DNA of 64,000 nt from Yimella sp. cx-51 (GTDB lineage: Bacteria; Actinomycetota; Actinomycetes; Actinomycetales; Dermatophilaceae). The stretch is taken from assembly GCF_017654605.1 (NCBI RefSeq), contig NZ_CP072113.1:930001-994000 (forward strand). Direction: 5' to 3'. The position numbers were made by a program, and so were the translations under genes. Numbering within the stretch: the first letter of the stretch is position 1; each line of letters opens with the position of its first letter. The notes beneath the pieces were generated by a model. That model worked only from the letters and a program-made list of their open reading frames with translations. It was not told the DNA's origin and did not search any database. Shown here piece by piece: positions 8,785 to 17,944 of the stretch.

Positions 8785-8790
8785 AAAGTA
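8785..8790 (-). promoter_or_regulatory. -10 element of narK operon
   Basis: Minus-strand TACTTT (TANNNT). The predicted transcription start near 8778 places the DevR box centre at -42.5. Confidence 0.55.
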
Positions 8791-8813
8791 GGAATGTTCG
8801 CGGGACGGCAATA

Positions 8814-8827
8814 GGGACGTTGGTCCC
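8814..8827. promoter_or_regulatory. DevR/DosR box shared by divergent narK and narG promoters
   Basis: GGGACGTTGGTCCC matches GGGAC-N4-GTCCC exactly. Its centre (8820.5) is 42.5 bases from the predicted start of both narK (about 8778) and narG (about 8863), a geometry in which one bound activator could touch polymerase on either side. Confidence 0.8.
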
Positions 8828-8850
8828 CTTCCACTCCTGAGAAGAATCCC

Positions 8851-8856
8851 TAGGCT
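8851..8856 (+). promoter_or_regulatory. -10 element of narGHJI operon
   Basis: TAGGCT (TANNNT) 23 bases after the DevR box; predicted start about 8863, leaving a 37-base leader that contains a GGAGG ribosome binding site before narG. Confidence 0.55.
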
Positions 8857-8867
8857 CAGGGGGCATT

Positions 8868-8881
8868 GGGACAACTGTGCC
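8868..8881. promoter_or_regulatory. second, degenerate DevR-like box
   Basis: GGGACAACTGTGCC keeps GGGAC-N4 and four of five bases of the second arm. It is centred 54 bp from the first box and lies in the predicted narG leader, so it cannot be an ordinary activator site for narG; it could be an upstream site for narK (-96.5) or a brake on narG. Confidence 0.4.
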
Positions 8882-8899
8882 GATTCTTGGAGGACGAGC

Positions 8900-11800
8900 A
8901 TGTCGATCGACGACGCGATGACCAGCGCTCTGTTGCGCACCCGTAGGCATTTCGCACCGAAGAAGGTGTCGGAGGATCTGCGCACGCTGCACCAGGTGGG
9001 TGGTCGCGCCGGTGACGCGTTCTACCGGGACCGCTGGAGCCACGACAAGGTCGTGCGCTCGACCCACGGCGTCAACTGCACCGGGTCCTGCTCCTGGAAG
9101 GTGTACGTCAAGGACGGCATCATCACCTGGGAGGCGCAGCAGACCGACTATCCCTCGGCGGGTGCGGACAAGCCGGAGTACGAGCCGCGCGGTTGCCCTC
9201 GAGGTGCGGCTTTCTCCTGGTACACCTACAGCCCCACCAGGGTGCGTTACCCCTACCTGCGCGGCGTGCTGCTGGAGATGTTCCGCGCTGCCAAGGCCGA
9301 GCACGGTGGTGACCCGGTGCTGGCCTGGGAATCGATCGTGGAAGACCCCGAGAAGGCTCGCCGCTACAAGAAGGCGCGCGGCAAGGGTGGTCTGGTGCGG
9401 GCCACGTGGGAAGACGCCGTCGAGATCATCGCGGCCGCCCACGTCTACACCGTGAAGAAGTACGGGCCCGACCGCATCGCAGGATTCTCCCCGATCCCGG
9501 CGATGTCGCCGGTCTCCTACACCTCGGGCGCTCGGTTCCTCGAGCTCGTCGGTGCGCCGATGCTCTCCTTCTACGACTGGTACGCCGACCTGCCCAACGC
9601 CTCGCCGCAGATGTTCGGTGACCAGACCGACGTCCCCGAATCGGGCGACTGGTGGGACGCCGGCTACCTGATCATGTGGGGCTCCAACGTCCCGCTGACC
9701 CGCACCCCCGACGCCCACTGGATGACCGAGGCCCGTTACCGGGGGCAGAAGGTCATCGCGGTGGCGCCCGACTACGCCGAGAACGTCAAGTTCGCCGACG
9801 AATGGGTCACCGCGGCACCGGGCACCGACGGAGCGTTGGCGATGGCGATGGGCCACGTCGTGCTCAAGGAATTCTTCGTCGACCAGCAGGTGCCTTTCTT
9901 CGAGGACTACAACAAGCGCTTCACCGACCTGCCCAACCTCATCTCGCTCGTGCCTGGTCCGGACGGCGTGCTGCGTCCGGGCAAGTACCTCGTGGCCGGC
10001 GATGTGGAGGGCGGCCCGAAGGCCGACTCCGAGAACGCCATGTGGAAGCCTGCCGTATTCGACGGCGCGACAAACGAATTGGCGATTCTCAACGGTTCCA
10101 TCGGCGATCGCTATGGCGAGGAGGGCGTCGGTCAGTGGAACCTCGAGCTCGAGGGTGTCGACCCGTTGCTAACGGTCTACGGACGCCACGACGACGCCGT
10201 CGAGGTCGAGTTGCCGCGCTTCGACGCGACCGACGGCAAGGTGGCCTACGAGCGCCGCGGCGTACCGGTGCGCCGGGTGGGAGACCGCCTGGTCACCACC
10301 GTCCTCGACCTCATGCTCGCCCAGTACGGCGTCGGACGCGAAGGCCTGCCGGGAGCGTGGCCGACCGGCTATGACGACCCGTCGGCACCCGCGACGCCTG
10401 CGTGGCAGCAGCAGCACACCGGCGTGCCCGCGCAGCAGGTGGAGCGCCTCGCCCGCGAGTGGGCGCAGAACGCCATCGACACGGGTGGTCGCGGCATGAT
10501 CCTCATGGGCGCCGGCGTGAACCACTGGTTCCACTCCGACCAGATCTATCGCGCGATGCTGGTGCTCACCACGATCACCGGCTGCCAGGGCCGTAACGGA
10601 GGCGGATGGGCGCACTACGTCGGCCAGGAGAAGATCCGGCCGATCATGGGCTTTCAGCACATGGCCTTCGCGCTCGACTGGCACCGCCCGCCGAGGCACA
10701 TGAACCAGACCTCCTACTGGTACGTGCACACCAGCCAGTACCGCTACGACACCCACAGCGCGGACGACCTGGATTCGGGCACCGGCATCTTCGCCGGCAG
10801 GGGAGTCATGGACCTGCTGGCGCAGTCGGCGCGACTGGGTTGGAGCCCGAGCTACCCGACCTTCGACCGCAGTTCGCTCGACCTCGCCGATGATGCCGCC
10901 GAAGCCGGCATGGAGGTGCCCGATTACGTTGCGGCACAGCTGAAGTCGGGTGATCTGCGGTTCGCGGTGGAGGACCCGGAAAACCCTGTCAACTACCCGC
11001 GAGTGCTGTCGCTGTGGCGCTCGAACCTGCTGGGCAGCTCGGCGAAGGGCAATGAGTACTTCCTGCGTCACCTGCTGGGCACCGACAGTGCCGCGACCGC
11101 CGTCGAGGCGTCGCCGGAACACCGTCCGAGCAGTGTGGTGTGGGCCGAGGAGGCCGGCGAGGGCAAGCTCGATCTGCTCATGACGATCGACTTCCGGATG
11201 ACCAGTTCGACGATCATGAGCGACGTGGTGCTGCCCGCAGCCACCTGGTACGAGAAGCACGACCTCTCGACCACCGACATGCACCCCTTCGTCCACTCCT
11301 TCAACCCCGCGATCAACCCGCCGTGGCAGACCAAGTCGGACTGGGAGGCATGGAAGGCCGTCGCGAAGAAGTTCAGCGAGTTGGCCGTCGATCACCTCGG
11401 CACCCGCAAGGACGTCGTCGCCAAGCCGTTGTGGCACGACACCCCCGAGGCGATGGCCACCGTGCATGGTGAGGTGAAGGACTGGAAGCTCGGGGAGTGT
11501 GAGCCGATCCCGGGCAAGACGATGCCGGTGATCGCGGTCGCCGAGCGCGACTACACCGCCGTCTACGACAAGATGACGACGATCGGTCCGCTCATGGAGA
11601 AGGTGGGCATGCTCACCAAGGGCGTGGCCTATCAGGTGGGTCGCGAGATCGACATCCTGCGCACCCGTAACGGGGTCGCGAACAGCGGGGCGGGTAAGGG
11701 CCAGCCGAAGGTCGAGACCGACGTCCAGATGGCCGACGCAATCCTGCACCTGGCCGGCGTCTCCAACGGACACCTCGCCACCCAGGGATTCAAGTTCCTG

Positions 11801-12580
11801 GAGAAGCGCACCGGGACGCAGTTGGCCGACCTGTCGGCCGAGCACGAGGGCAAGCAGATCACCTTCGCCGACACCCAGGTGTCTCCGGTGCCGGTGATCA
11901 CCTCGCCGGAGTGGTCGGGTTCGGAGTCGGGCGGTCGTCGCTACAGCCCGTTCACGATCAACATCGAGCGCAGCAAGCCCTTCCACACCCTGACCGGGCG
12001 ACAGCAGTTCTACGTCGACCACGACTGGTTCATCGGTATGGGCGAGGCGCTGCCGGTCTACCGTCCGCCGCTGAACATGACGAACCTGTTCGGTGAGACC
12101 CCGATCGGTGAGCAGAACGAGCTCGGGGTGTCGGTGCGATACCTGACACCGCACAACAAGTGGTCGATCCACTCCGAGTACCAGGACAACCTGTTCATGC
12201 TGTCGCTGTCCCGCGGTGGGCAATCGGTCTGGATGAGTGACCGGGACGCCGACAAGGTGGGCATCAAGGACAACGACTGGATCGAGATGGTCAACCGCAA
12301 CGGTGTGGTGGCAGCGCGAGCGATCGTCAGCCACCGCATGCCGGAGGGCACGGTCTACATGCACCACGCCCAGGACCGCCTCATCGACGTTCCGCTCACC
12401 GAGCGTGACCGCAAGCGCGGCGGAATCCACAACAGCCTGACGCGAATCCTGTTGAAGCCCAACCACATGGTGGGTGGCTACGCGCAGTTGGCCTACTTCT
12501 TCAACTACATCGGCCCGATCGGCAACAACCGGGACGAAGTGACGATGATCCGCAAGCGCACCGCGCCCGTCGAGTACTGA
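8900..12580 (+). CDS. narG: respiratory nitrate reductase alpha subunit
   Basis: 1226-aa molybdopterin (bis-MGD) catalytic subunit that reduces nitrate to nitrite at the inner face of the membrane. The N-terminal FS0 iron-sulphur motif is visible as His56, Cys60, Cys64 (HGVNCTGSC) and the cysteine of EPRGCPRGA near residue 99. The segment SFYDWYADLPNASPQ corresponds to the part of E. coli NarG thought to carry the Mo-ligating aspartate. Length and collinearity are those of the full NarG family. GGAGG lies 9 bases before ATG 8900. First gene of narGHJI, with a DevR box and TANNNT promoter immediately upstream. Confidence 0.97.
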   Translation: MSIDDAMTSALLRTRRHFAPKKVSEDLRTLHQVGGRAGDAFYRDRWSHDKVVRSTHGVNCTGSCSWKVYVKDGIITWEAQQTDYPSAGADKPEYEPRGCPRGAAFSWYTYSPTRVRYPYLRGVLLEMFRAAKAEHGGDPVLAWESIVEDPEKARRYKKARGKGGLVRATWEDAVEIIAAAHVYTVKKYGPDRIAGFSPIPAMSPVSYTSGARFLELVGAPMLSFYDWYADLPNASPQMFGDQTDVPESGDWWDAGYLIMWGSNVPLTRTPDAHWMTEARYRGQKVIAVAPDYAENVKFADEWVTAAPGTDGALAMAMGHVVLKEFFVDQQVPFFEDYNKRFTDLPNLISLVPGPDGVLRPGKYLVAGDVEGGPKADSENAMWKPAVFDGATNELAILNGSIGDRYGEEGVGQWNLELEGVDPLLTVYGRHDDAVEVELPRFDATDGKVAYERRGVPVRRVGDRLVTTVLDLMLAQYGVGREGLPGAWPTGYDDPSAPATPAWQQQHTGVPAQQVERLAREWAQNAIDTGGRGMILMGAGVNHWFHSDQIYRAMLVLTTITGCQGRNGGGWAHYVGQEKIRPIMGFQHMAFALDWHRPPRHMNQTSYWYVHTSQYRYDTHSADDLDSGTGIFAGRGVMDLLAQSARLGWSPSYPTFDRSSLDLADDAAEAGMEVPDYVAAQLKSGDLRFAVEDPENPVNYPRVLSLWRSNLLGSSAKGNEYFLRHLLGTDSAATAVEASPEHRPSSVVWAEEAGEGKLDLLMTIDFRMTSSTIMSDVVLPAATWYEKHDLSTTDMHPFVHSFNPAINPPWQTKSDWEAWKAVAKKFSELAVDHLGTRKDVVAKPLWHDTPEAMATVHGEVKDWKLGECEPIPGKTMPVIAVAERDYTAVYDKMTTIGPLMEKVGMLTKGVAYQVGREIDILRTRNGVANSGAGKGQPKVETDVQMADAILHLAGVSNGHLATQGFKFLEKRTGTQLADLSAEHEGKQITFADTQVSPVPVITSPEWSGSESGGRRYSPFTINIERSKPFHTLTGRQQFYVDHDWFIGMGEALPVYRPPLNMTNLFGETPIGEQNELGVSVRYLTPHNKWSIHSEYQDNLFMLSLSRGGQSVWMSDRDADKVGIKDNDWIEMVNRNGVVAARAIVSHRMPEGTVYMHHAQDRLIDVPLTERDRKRGGIHNSLTRILLKPNHMVGGYAQLAYFFNYIGPIGNNRDEVTMIRKRTAPVEY

Positions 12581-12609
12581 GCCGCCGGCGAGAGAAGAGG
12601 AGACACAGC

Positions 12610-14256
12610 ATGAAGATCATGGCTCAGATGGCGATGGTGATGAACCTCGACAAGTGCATCGGTTGCCACACCTGCTCGGTCACGTGCAAGCAGGCATGGA
12701 CCAACCGGGCCGGCACCGAGTACGTGTGGTTCAACAACGTCGAGACCCGCCCCGGCCTCGGCTACCCGCGCACCTACGAGGACCAGGAGGAGTGGAAGGG
12801 CGGCTGGACGCTGGCCAAGAACGGCAAGCTGCAGCTCAAGGCGGGCGGTCGTTGGACGAAGCTCGCAAACATCTTCAGCAACCCCAAGATGCCCTCGATC
12901 GAGGACTACTACGAGCCCTGGACCTACGACTACGACACCCTGCTGACCTCACCGGCCACGAAGAACTTCCCCGTGGCGCGTCCCAAATCGCTGCTGTCCG
13001 GCAAGGACATGAACGTGCAGTGGTCGGCCAACTGGGACGACGACCTGGGCGGCTCGAAAGAGATCGCGGTCAAGGACCCGATGCTCAAGGGCATCGAGGA
13101 CAAGGTGAAGTTCGAGTTCGAACAGACCTTCATGTTCTACCTGCCGCGTATCTGCGAGCACTGCCTCAACCCTTCCTGTGCGGCGTCCTGCCCCAGCGGC
13201 GCGATCTACAAGCGTTCCGAGGACGGAATCGTTCTTGTCGATCAGGACAAATGCCGTGGCTGGCGCATGTGTGTTTCTGGTTGCCCTTACAAGAAGGTCT
13301 ACTTCAACCACAAGACCGGCAAGGCCGAGAAGTGCACCTTCTGCTACCCGCGCGTCGAGGTCGGCATCCCGACCGTGTGCGCCGAGACCTGTGTGGGGCG
13401 GCTTCGTTACATCGGCCTCATGCTCTACGACGCCGACCGGGTGCTGGAGGCGGCGAGCGTCGAGAACGACCAGGATCTCTACGAGGCTCAGCGTTCGGTC
13501 TTCCTCGACCCGAACGACCCCGAGATCGAGCGGGCGGCGGAGCAGGCCGGCATTCCGGGTGACTGGATCGAGGCGGCCAAGAAGTCGCCGGTACGACGAC
13601 TGATCCAGGACTACAAGGTGGCGCTGCCGCTCCACCCGGAATACCGCACGATGCCCATGGTCTGGTACATCCCGCCGCTCTCGCCGGTGGTCGACGTCGT
13701 GCAGGAAACCGGCCACGACGCCGAGGACAAGGACAACCTCTTCGCCGCGATCGACACCCTGCGCATCCCGGTCGAGTACCTCGCCAACCTGTTCACCGCC
13801 GGCGACGTCGCTCCGGTCAACGACGTGCTGCGCAAGCTCGCGGCCATGCGTTCGTTCATGCGCGACATCAACCTCGGCGGAGACCCGAACGAGGCGATCG
13901 CCCAGGCGGTCGGCATGGATGCCGAGTCGATGTACGAGATGTTTCGCCTGCTGGCGATCGCGAAGTACAACGAGCGGTATGTCATTCCGACCGCGCACGC
14001 CGAGCAGGCGCACGGATTGGAGGAGTTGGCCACCGACTGCCCGGTCGACTACGACTTCGACTCCGACATGGGCACCTTCGGCGAGGGCTCAGGTGAGCTC
14101 ACCCCCGTCGCGGTCGAGAACTTCCGGATGCTGCAGGAGCGCCAGACCAGCGACGAGTTGGTCGGCGGCGGTTCCAAGAGGGGCCGGGTCAACCTGCTCA
14201 ACTGGGACGGCAAGGGCAGCCCGCGCGGGCTCTTCCCCGGGCGGAAGGACAAGTGA
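12610..14256 (+). CDS. narH: respiratory nitrate reductase beta (iron-sulphur) subunit
   Basis: 548-aa electron-transfer subunit linking NarI haems to NarG. Four cysteine groups are present: CIGCHTCSVTC, CEHCLNPSCAASC, CRGWRMCVSGCPYKK and the CTFC...CAETC pair. The tryptophan in CRGWRMC is the known replacement that turns one cluster into a [3Fe-4S] centre. AGAGGAG lies 8 bases before ATG 12610; ATG 12619 is an alternative start. It follows narG by 29 bases. Confidence 0.97.
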   Translation: MKIMAQMAMVMNLDKCIGCHTCSVTCKQAWTNRAGTEYVWFNNVETRPGLGYPRTYEDQEEWKGGWTLAKNGKLQLKAGGRWTKLANIFSNPKMPSIEDYYEPWTYDYDTLLTSPATKNFPVARPKSLLSGKDMNVQWSANWDDDLGGSKEIAVKDPMLKGIEDKVKFEFEQTFMFYLPRICEHCLNPSCAASCPSGAIYKRSEDGIVLVDQDKCRGWRMCVSGCPYKKVYFNHKTGKAEKCTFCYPRVEVGIPTVCAETCVGRLRYIGLMLYDADRVLEAASVENDQDLYEAQRSVFLDPNDPEIERAAEQAGIPGDWIEAAKKSPVRRLIQDYKVALPLHPEYRTMPMVWYIPPLSPVVDVVQETGHDAEDKDNLFAAIDTLRIPVEYLANLFTAGDVAPVNDVLRKLAAMRSFMRDINLGGDPNEAIAQAVGMDAESMYEMFRLLAIAKYNERYVIPTAHAEQAHGLEELATDCPVDYDFDSDMGTFGEGSGELTPVAVENFRMLQERQTSDELVGGGSKRGRVNLLNWDGKGSPRGLFPGRKDK

Positions 14257-15002
14257 TGAACATCTTCCGTCGCTCTGCCCGCGCCCACCGCTCGCGCCTG
14301 CCGCAGCAGGAGTTGCAGGTCGCGTGGCAGGCGGTTTCACTGCTGCTGGACTACCCGGGTGAGGACGCCGCACCGCAGCGCGCGCTGCTGCGTCCGGCGG
14401 TGACGCAGTTGCCCGCTTCGGTGCGTGACCCGCTGGTCGCGTTCCTCGATCACGCCGATGCCACCGACCCGCAGGTGCTGCGCAGCGATTACGTCGAGAC
14501 CTTCGACCACACGCGGCGCGGCTGCCTCTACCTCACCTACTTCGCCTACGGCGACACCCGTCGCCGCGGTGTGGTGCTGGTGCAGTTCAAGCAGGCCTAT
14601 CGCAAGGGCGGCGCAGAGTTCGAGTCGGACGAACTGCCCGACCACCTCGGCGTGGTGCTGGAATTCGGCGCGACCGTCGACATCGAGACCTCCTGGAAGC
14701 TGCTCGGCGACTACCGGGCGGGCGTGGAGATGCTGCGCCTTGCGTTGCAGGACCGGCATTCTCCGTGGGCGAACGTGCTCATCGCCCTGTGCGCGACGCT
14801 GCCTCCGCTCGGCGACGACGAGGTGGAGGCGGTGGCTCGACTGATCGAGCAGGGCCCGCCCCAGGAGGACGTTGGCATGGAGGGTTACGCCCTCGACCCA
14901 CGCCTGAACTCCCCGTCACCGGGCACTTTCACCCCGCCCCCGACCATCCCCAATACGCCCGAGTTCCTGGGCAACGAGATTCCCGTGGGAGCCCCCCGAT
15001 GA
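14256..15002 (+). CDS. narJ: nitrate reductase molybdenum cofactor assembly chaperone
   Basis: 248-aa TorD/NarJ-like all-helical chaperone needed to insert the molybdenum cofactor into NarG before membrane attachment; it is not part of the mature enzyme. VSLLLDYPGE near the start and YLTYFAYGDTRRRG are family segments, followed by a proline-rich C-terminal tail (about 215-245). The start codon overlaps the narH stop (TGATG); GTG 14253 is a less likely alternative. Its stop overlaps narI as ATGA, so NarH, NarJ and NarI are translationally coupled. Confidence 0.93.
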   Translation: MNIFRRSARAHRSRLPQQELQVAWQAVSLLLDYPGEDAAPQRALLRPAVTQLPASVRDPLVAFLDHADATDPQVLRSDYVETFDHTRRGCLYLTYFAYGDTRRRGVVLVQFKQAYRKGGAEFESDELPDHLGVVLEFGATVDIETSWKLLGDYRAGVEMLRLALQDRHSPWANVLIALCATLPPLGDDEVEAVARLIEQGPPQEDVGMEGYALDPRLNSPSPGTFTPPPTIPNTPEFLGNEIPVGAPR

Positions 15003-15736
15003 ACACTTTCCTGTGGGTGATCGTGCCCTACATGTGCCTGGCGATCTTCGTGGTCGGCCACTGGTGGCGCTACAAGTACGACAAGTTCGGCTGGACGACG
15101 CGCTCGAGCCAGTTGTACGAATCGAAGCTGCTGCGCTGGGGCAGTCCGCTGTTCCACTTCGGCATGCTCGGCGTGGTGGGTGGCCACGTCATCGGCCTGC
15201 TCATCCCCAAGTCGTGGACCGACGCGATCGGCATCAGCGACGGCGTCTATCACTTCGTTGCCGTCGTCGGCGGCATGATCGCCGGCATCATGACGATCGT
15301 CGGCATCGCCATCCTGATCTACCGCCGCCGCACCACCGGGCCTGTCTTCTCGGCCACCACGCCGATGGACAAGGTGATGTACGCCTTCCTGGCGGCAGCG
15401 ATCGTCCTCGGTATGTGGAACACCATCGCCGGTTCGATCTTCACCGTCGGCGGCCACTACAACTACCGAGAAGGCGTATCGGTCTGGTACCGCTCGTTCC
15501 TCGCGTTCAGCCCGGATGCCGACCTCATGGCCCAGGCGCCTATCGGGTTCAAGCTGCACGCACTGGTCGCCTTCGCGCTGTTCGCGATCTGGCCGTTCAC
15601 CCGGCTGGTGCACGTCTTCAGCGCGCCGGTCGGTTACATCTGGCGTCCGTACGTCGTCTACCGCTCGCGCGATCCGCAGCGCGGACGCAGCACGTCGACC
15701 TCGCGTGCGTGGGATCGTCCTGAACTCAAGCGCTGA
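14999..15736 (+). CDS. narI: respiratory nitrate reductase gamma subunit (cytochrome b)
   Basis: 245-aa integral membrane subunit with five helices that takes electrons from menaquinol. Histidines expected to bind the two b haems lie in LFHFGMLGVVGGH near the N-terminus and in FKLHALVAFALFAIWPFTRLVH near the C-terminus. I start at ATG 14999, which overlaps the narJ stop, rather than further upstream in the same open frame. The C-terminal tail is short and basic. It ends the operon and is followed by a perfect 13-bp hairpin. Confidence 0.95.
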   Translation: MNTFLWVIVPYMCLAIFVVGHWWRYKYDKFGWTTRSSQLYESKLLRWGSPLFHFGMLGVVGGHVIGLLIPKSWTDAIGISDGVYHFVAVVGGMIAGIMTIVGIAILIYRRRTTGPVFSATTPMDKVMYAFLAAAIVLGMWNTIAGSIFTVGGHYNYREGVSVWYRSFLAFSPDADLMAQAPIGFKLHALVAFALFAIWPFTRLVHVFSAPVGYIWRPYVVYRSRDPQRGRSTSTSRAWDRPELKR

Positions 15737-15749
15737 GGACAAATATGTT

Positions 15750-15783
15750 GTGGGCCCGCATCCTCATCGGGATGCGGGCCCAC
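15750..15783. terminator. hairpin between narI and lipoprotein gene
   Basis: Perfect 13-bp GC-rich stem with an 8-base loop, 13 bases after narI. It lacks a T-tract, so it may act as an L-type actinobacterial terminator or transcript-stabilising stem for both convergent genes. Confidence 0.7.
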
Positions 15784-15801
15784 GCATGTTCGCGGATGCG
15801 A

Positions 15802-16233
15802 TCAGATGCCGCTGTTGACGCTCAGCGCCTTCTTGCCGACAAAGCAGCTGGCGGTGTGCTTGCCTGATGCGCCGATGACCGAGCACTTCAACGTCTCGCC
15901 GTTGAACTGCACGTCCTCGTTGGCCATGTCCTGGTCCTTCTTGGAGAACTTCTCCCACAGGCCGCTGGCGTCCTCGCAGCTGAGTCCGATGGCCGTCGCC
16001 TCGGCGTCCTTGCCCTTGAACTTCAGGGTGCACTGGTTCGCGCCGCCAGGTGCTGCGGTTGCCTTCCCGCTGCCTTCTGCGGCGCTGGTGGTGGCGTTAC
16101 CGGCCGAGGTCTGGCCGGCGGCGCTGCTCGCCGCATTCGTGGCGTCATCCTTCTTGTCGTCCGAGCCGCAGCCGGTGAGCCCAACGGTGAGCGTGAGCGC
16201 CGCGACGCCAAGGGCAGAGTGAAGCTTCCTCAT
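15802..16233 (-). CDS. small secreted lipoprotein of unknown function
   Basis: 143 aa. The signal peptide ends in a lipobox LTGC with the lipidated cysteine at about residue 22. A low-complexity Ala/Ser/Thr/Gly linker follows (about 30-65), then a compact domain of about 75 residues with three further cysteines in a CTLKF...LSCED...LKCSV...ASCFV arrangement, likely disulphide-bonded outside the cell. GGGGAGG lies 6 bases before ATG 16233. I do not recognise the domain. It is divergent from mycothione reductase and converges on narI. Confidence 0.8.
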   Translation of the reverse strand: MRKLHSALGVAALTLTVGLTGCGSDDKKDDATNAASSAAGQTSAGNATTSAAEGSGKATAAPGGANQCTLKFKGKDAEATAIGLSCEDASGLWEKFSKKDQDMANEDVQFNGETLKCSVIGASGKHTASCFVGKKALSVNSGI

Positions 16234-16401
16234 GTGTTCCTCCCCAGAACAGGTGTGCATGTGACGCAGAGATTCGGCACGGCATTGGCGGAGCGTCTCC
16301 GTGGCTTTCGCCGGGAAGGAGGGCCTGCCGGTCACCCAGGCTTGCGAACGGACGAGCCTCCCCTGTGGACTACCGGTGCTCACTGGCTGAGGGCGGGGCC
16401 T

Positions 16402-16407
16402 GACAAT
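16402..16407 (+). promoter_or_regulatory. -10 element for leaderless mtr
   Basis: GACAAT ends 6 bases before ATG 16414; the predicted transcription start coincides with the A of the start codon, and no ribosome binding site is present. Confidence 0.5.
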
Positions 16408-16413
16408 GAGTGC

Positions 16414-17778
16414 ATGCACTTCGACCTTGCGATCATCGGCACCGGCTCGGGCAACTCCCTGGTCACCCCGGACTTCGACGGCAAACACGTGGCGGTGATC
16501 GAGAAGGGGCTCTTCGGCGGCACCTGCCTCAACGTGGGGTGCATCCCGACGAAGATGTTCGTCTACGCCGCCGAGGTCGCCGAATCCATCCGCGGGGCGA
16601 GCAAGTACGGCATCGATGCCCACCTGGACCGCGTGCGCTGGCGTGACATCCGTGACCGGGTCTTCGGTCGGATCGACCCGATCGAAGCCGGGGGCCGCGA
16701 CTACCGGGTGAACGGGCCGGGCACCACGGCCTATCTCGGCACTGCCCGCTTCACCGGGCCGCGCGCACTGGTCGTCGACGTCGACGCACGCGAAGAGGAA
16801 GTCACAGCCGATCAGATCGTGATCGCCACTGGCTCGACTCCCGTTGTGCCGCAAGCGATCCGCGACAGCGGGGTGCGCTTCTACACCAACGAGGACGTCA
16901 TGCGCATCGATGAGCTTCCGCGGCGCATGACCATCGTCGGCGGCGGTTACATCGCAGCGGAGTTCGCGCACGTCTTCGGCGCACTGGGCGTGGAGATCAC
17001 GATCGTCACGCGCGGTCCGCAGATGCTGCGCGCCCAGGACGAGACTGTCGCCCGAGCCTTCAGTGAACTTGCCGCACAGCAATGGGACGTCCGGTTCGGC
17101 ACGACCGTGGCCGGTGCCTCCCAGGAGGGCGAGGTCATCTTGTTGACCCTTTCCGACGGTGTGCAACTCGAGACCGACCTTCTGCTGGTCGCTGCCGGCC
17201 GCGAACCGCTGGTGCCCGAAGGCGTTTCGCTCGCCAGCGTCGAGCTCACCCAGGACGGCCGGGTCGAGGTCGACGAGTTCGGGCGCACCACCGCCGATGG
17301 CGTGTGGTCGCTGGGTGATGTGAGCTCGGCCTACCAGCTGAAGCACGTGGCCAACCACGAAGCCCGTGTCGTCGCCCACAACCTCACTCACCCGGAGGCA
17401 CTGGAGGAGTTCGACCACCGCTTCGTGCCGGCAGCGGTCTTCACCCATCCGCAGGTTGCATCCGTCGGCCTCACTGAGCAGCAGGCCCGGGACGTCGGCC
17501 ACGACCTCACTGTCAAGGTGCAGAAGTACGGCGACACCGCCTACGGCTGGGCCATGGAGGACACCACGAGCTTCGTCAAGCTGATCGCCGACCGTCGTAC
17601 CGGCGATCTGCTCGGCGCCCACCTCATGGGTCCGCAGGCCAGTTCACTGATCCAGCCGATCGTCCAGGCGATGAGTTTCGGTCAGTCCGCAGTCGGTCTC
17701 GCGCGAGGGCAGTACTGGATCCACCCCGCGATGGCCGAGGTGGTCGAGAACGCTCTGCTCGGGCTCGAATTCGACTGA
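16414..17778 (+). CDS. mtr: mycothione reductase
   Basis: 454-aa NADPH-dependent flavoenzyme that reduces oxidised mycothiol (mycothione), the actinobacterial counterpart of glutathione reductase. The FAD-binding N-terminus IIGTGSGNS is followed by the redox disulphide in GGTCLNVGCIPTK (Cys38, Cys43), an NADPH fold at GGGYIAAEFAHVFGALG and the C-terminal HPAMAEVVENALL with the catalytic His-Glu pair. The frame extends upstream, but ATG 16414 fits both the family's N-terminus and a leaderless promoter. It stands alone between the lipoprotein gene and the ABC operon, and shows that the organism makes mycothiol. Confidence 0.93.
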   Translation: MHFDLAIIGTGSGNSLVTPDFDGKHVAVIEKGLFGGTCLNVGCIPTKMFVYAAEVAESIRGASKYGIDAHLDRVRWRDIRDRVFGRIDPIEAGGRDYRVNGPGTTAYLGTARFTGPRALVVDVDAREEEVTADQIVIATGSTPVVPQAIRDSGVRFYTNEDVMRIDELPRRMTIVGGGYIAAEFAHVFGALGVEITIVTRGPQMLRAQDETVARAFSELAAQQWDVRFGTTVAGASQEGEVILLTLSDGVQLETDLLLVAAGREPLVPEGVSLASVELTQDGRVEVDEFGRTTADGVWSLGDVSSAYQLKHVANHEARVVAHNLTHPEALEEFDHRFVPAAVFTHPQVASVGLTEQQARDVGHDLTVKVQKYGDTAYGWAMEDTTSFVKLIADRRTGDLLGAHLMGPQASSLIQPIVQAMSFGQSAVGLARGQYWIHPAMAEVVENALLGLEFD

Positions 17779-17944
17779 CTCACCTCTGCTCAGGGAGTTT
17801 CCCGAGTGGACACCGAATGTCACGCCGCAACCAGGAGAATCCTGGCAAAGAATTGGTAAAGGCCCCCGCGGCGGGTTGCTGGACGTGATCTGATTCGAGC
17901 AGCCGGCGATCGACTCTCGATCGTCCACGAGCTCGGGGGAGTCG

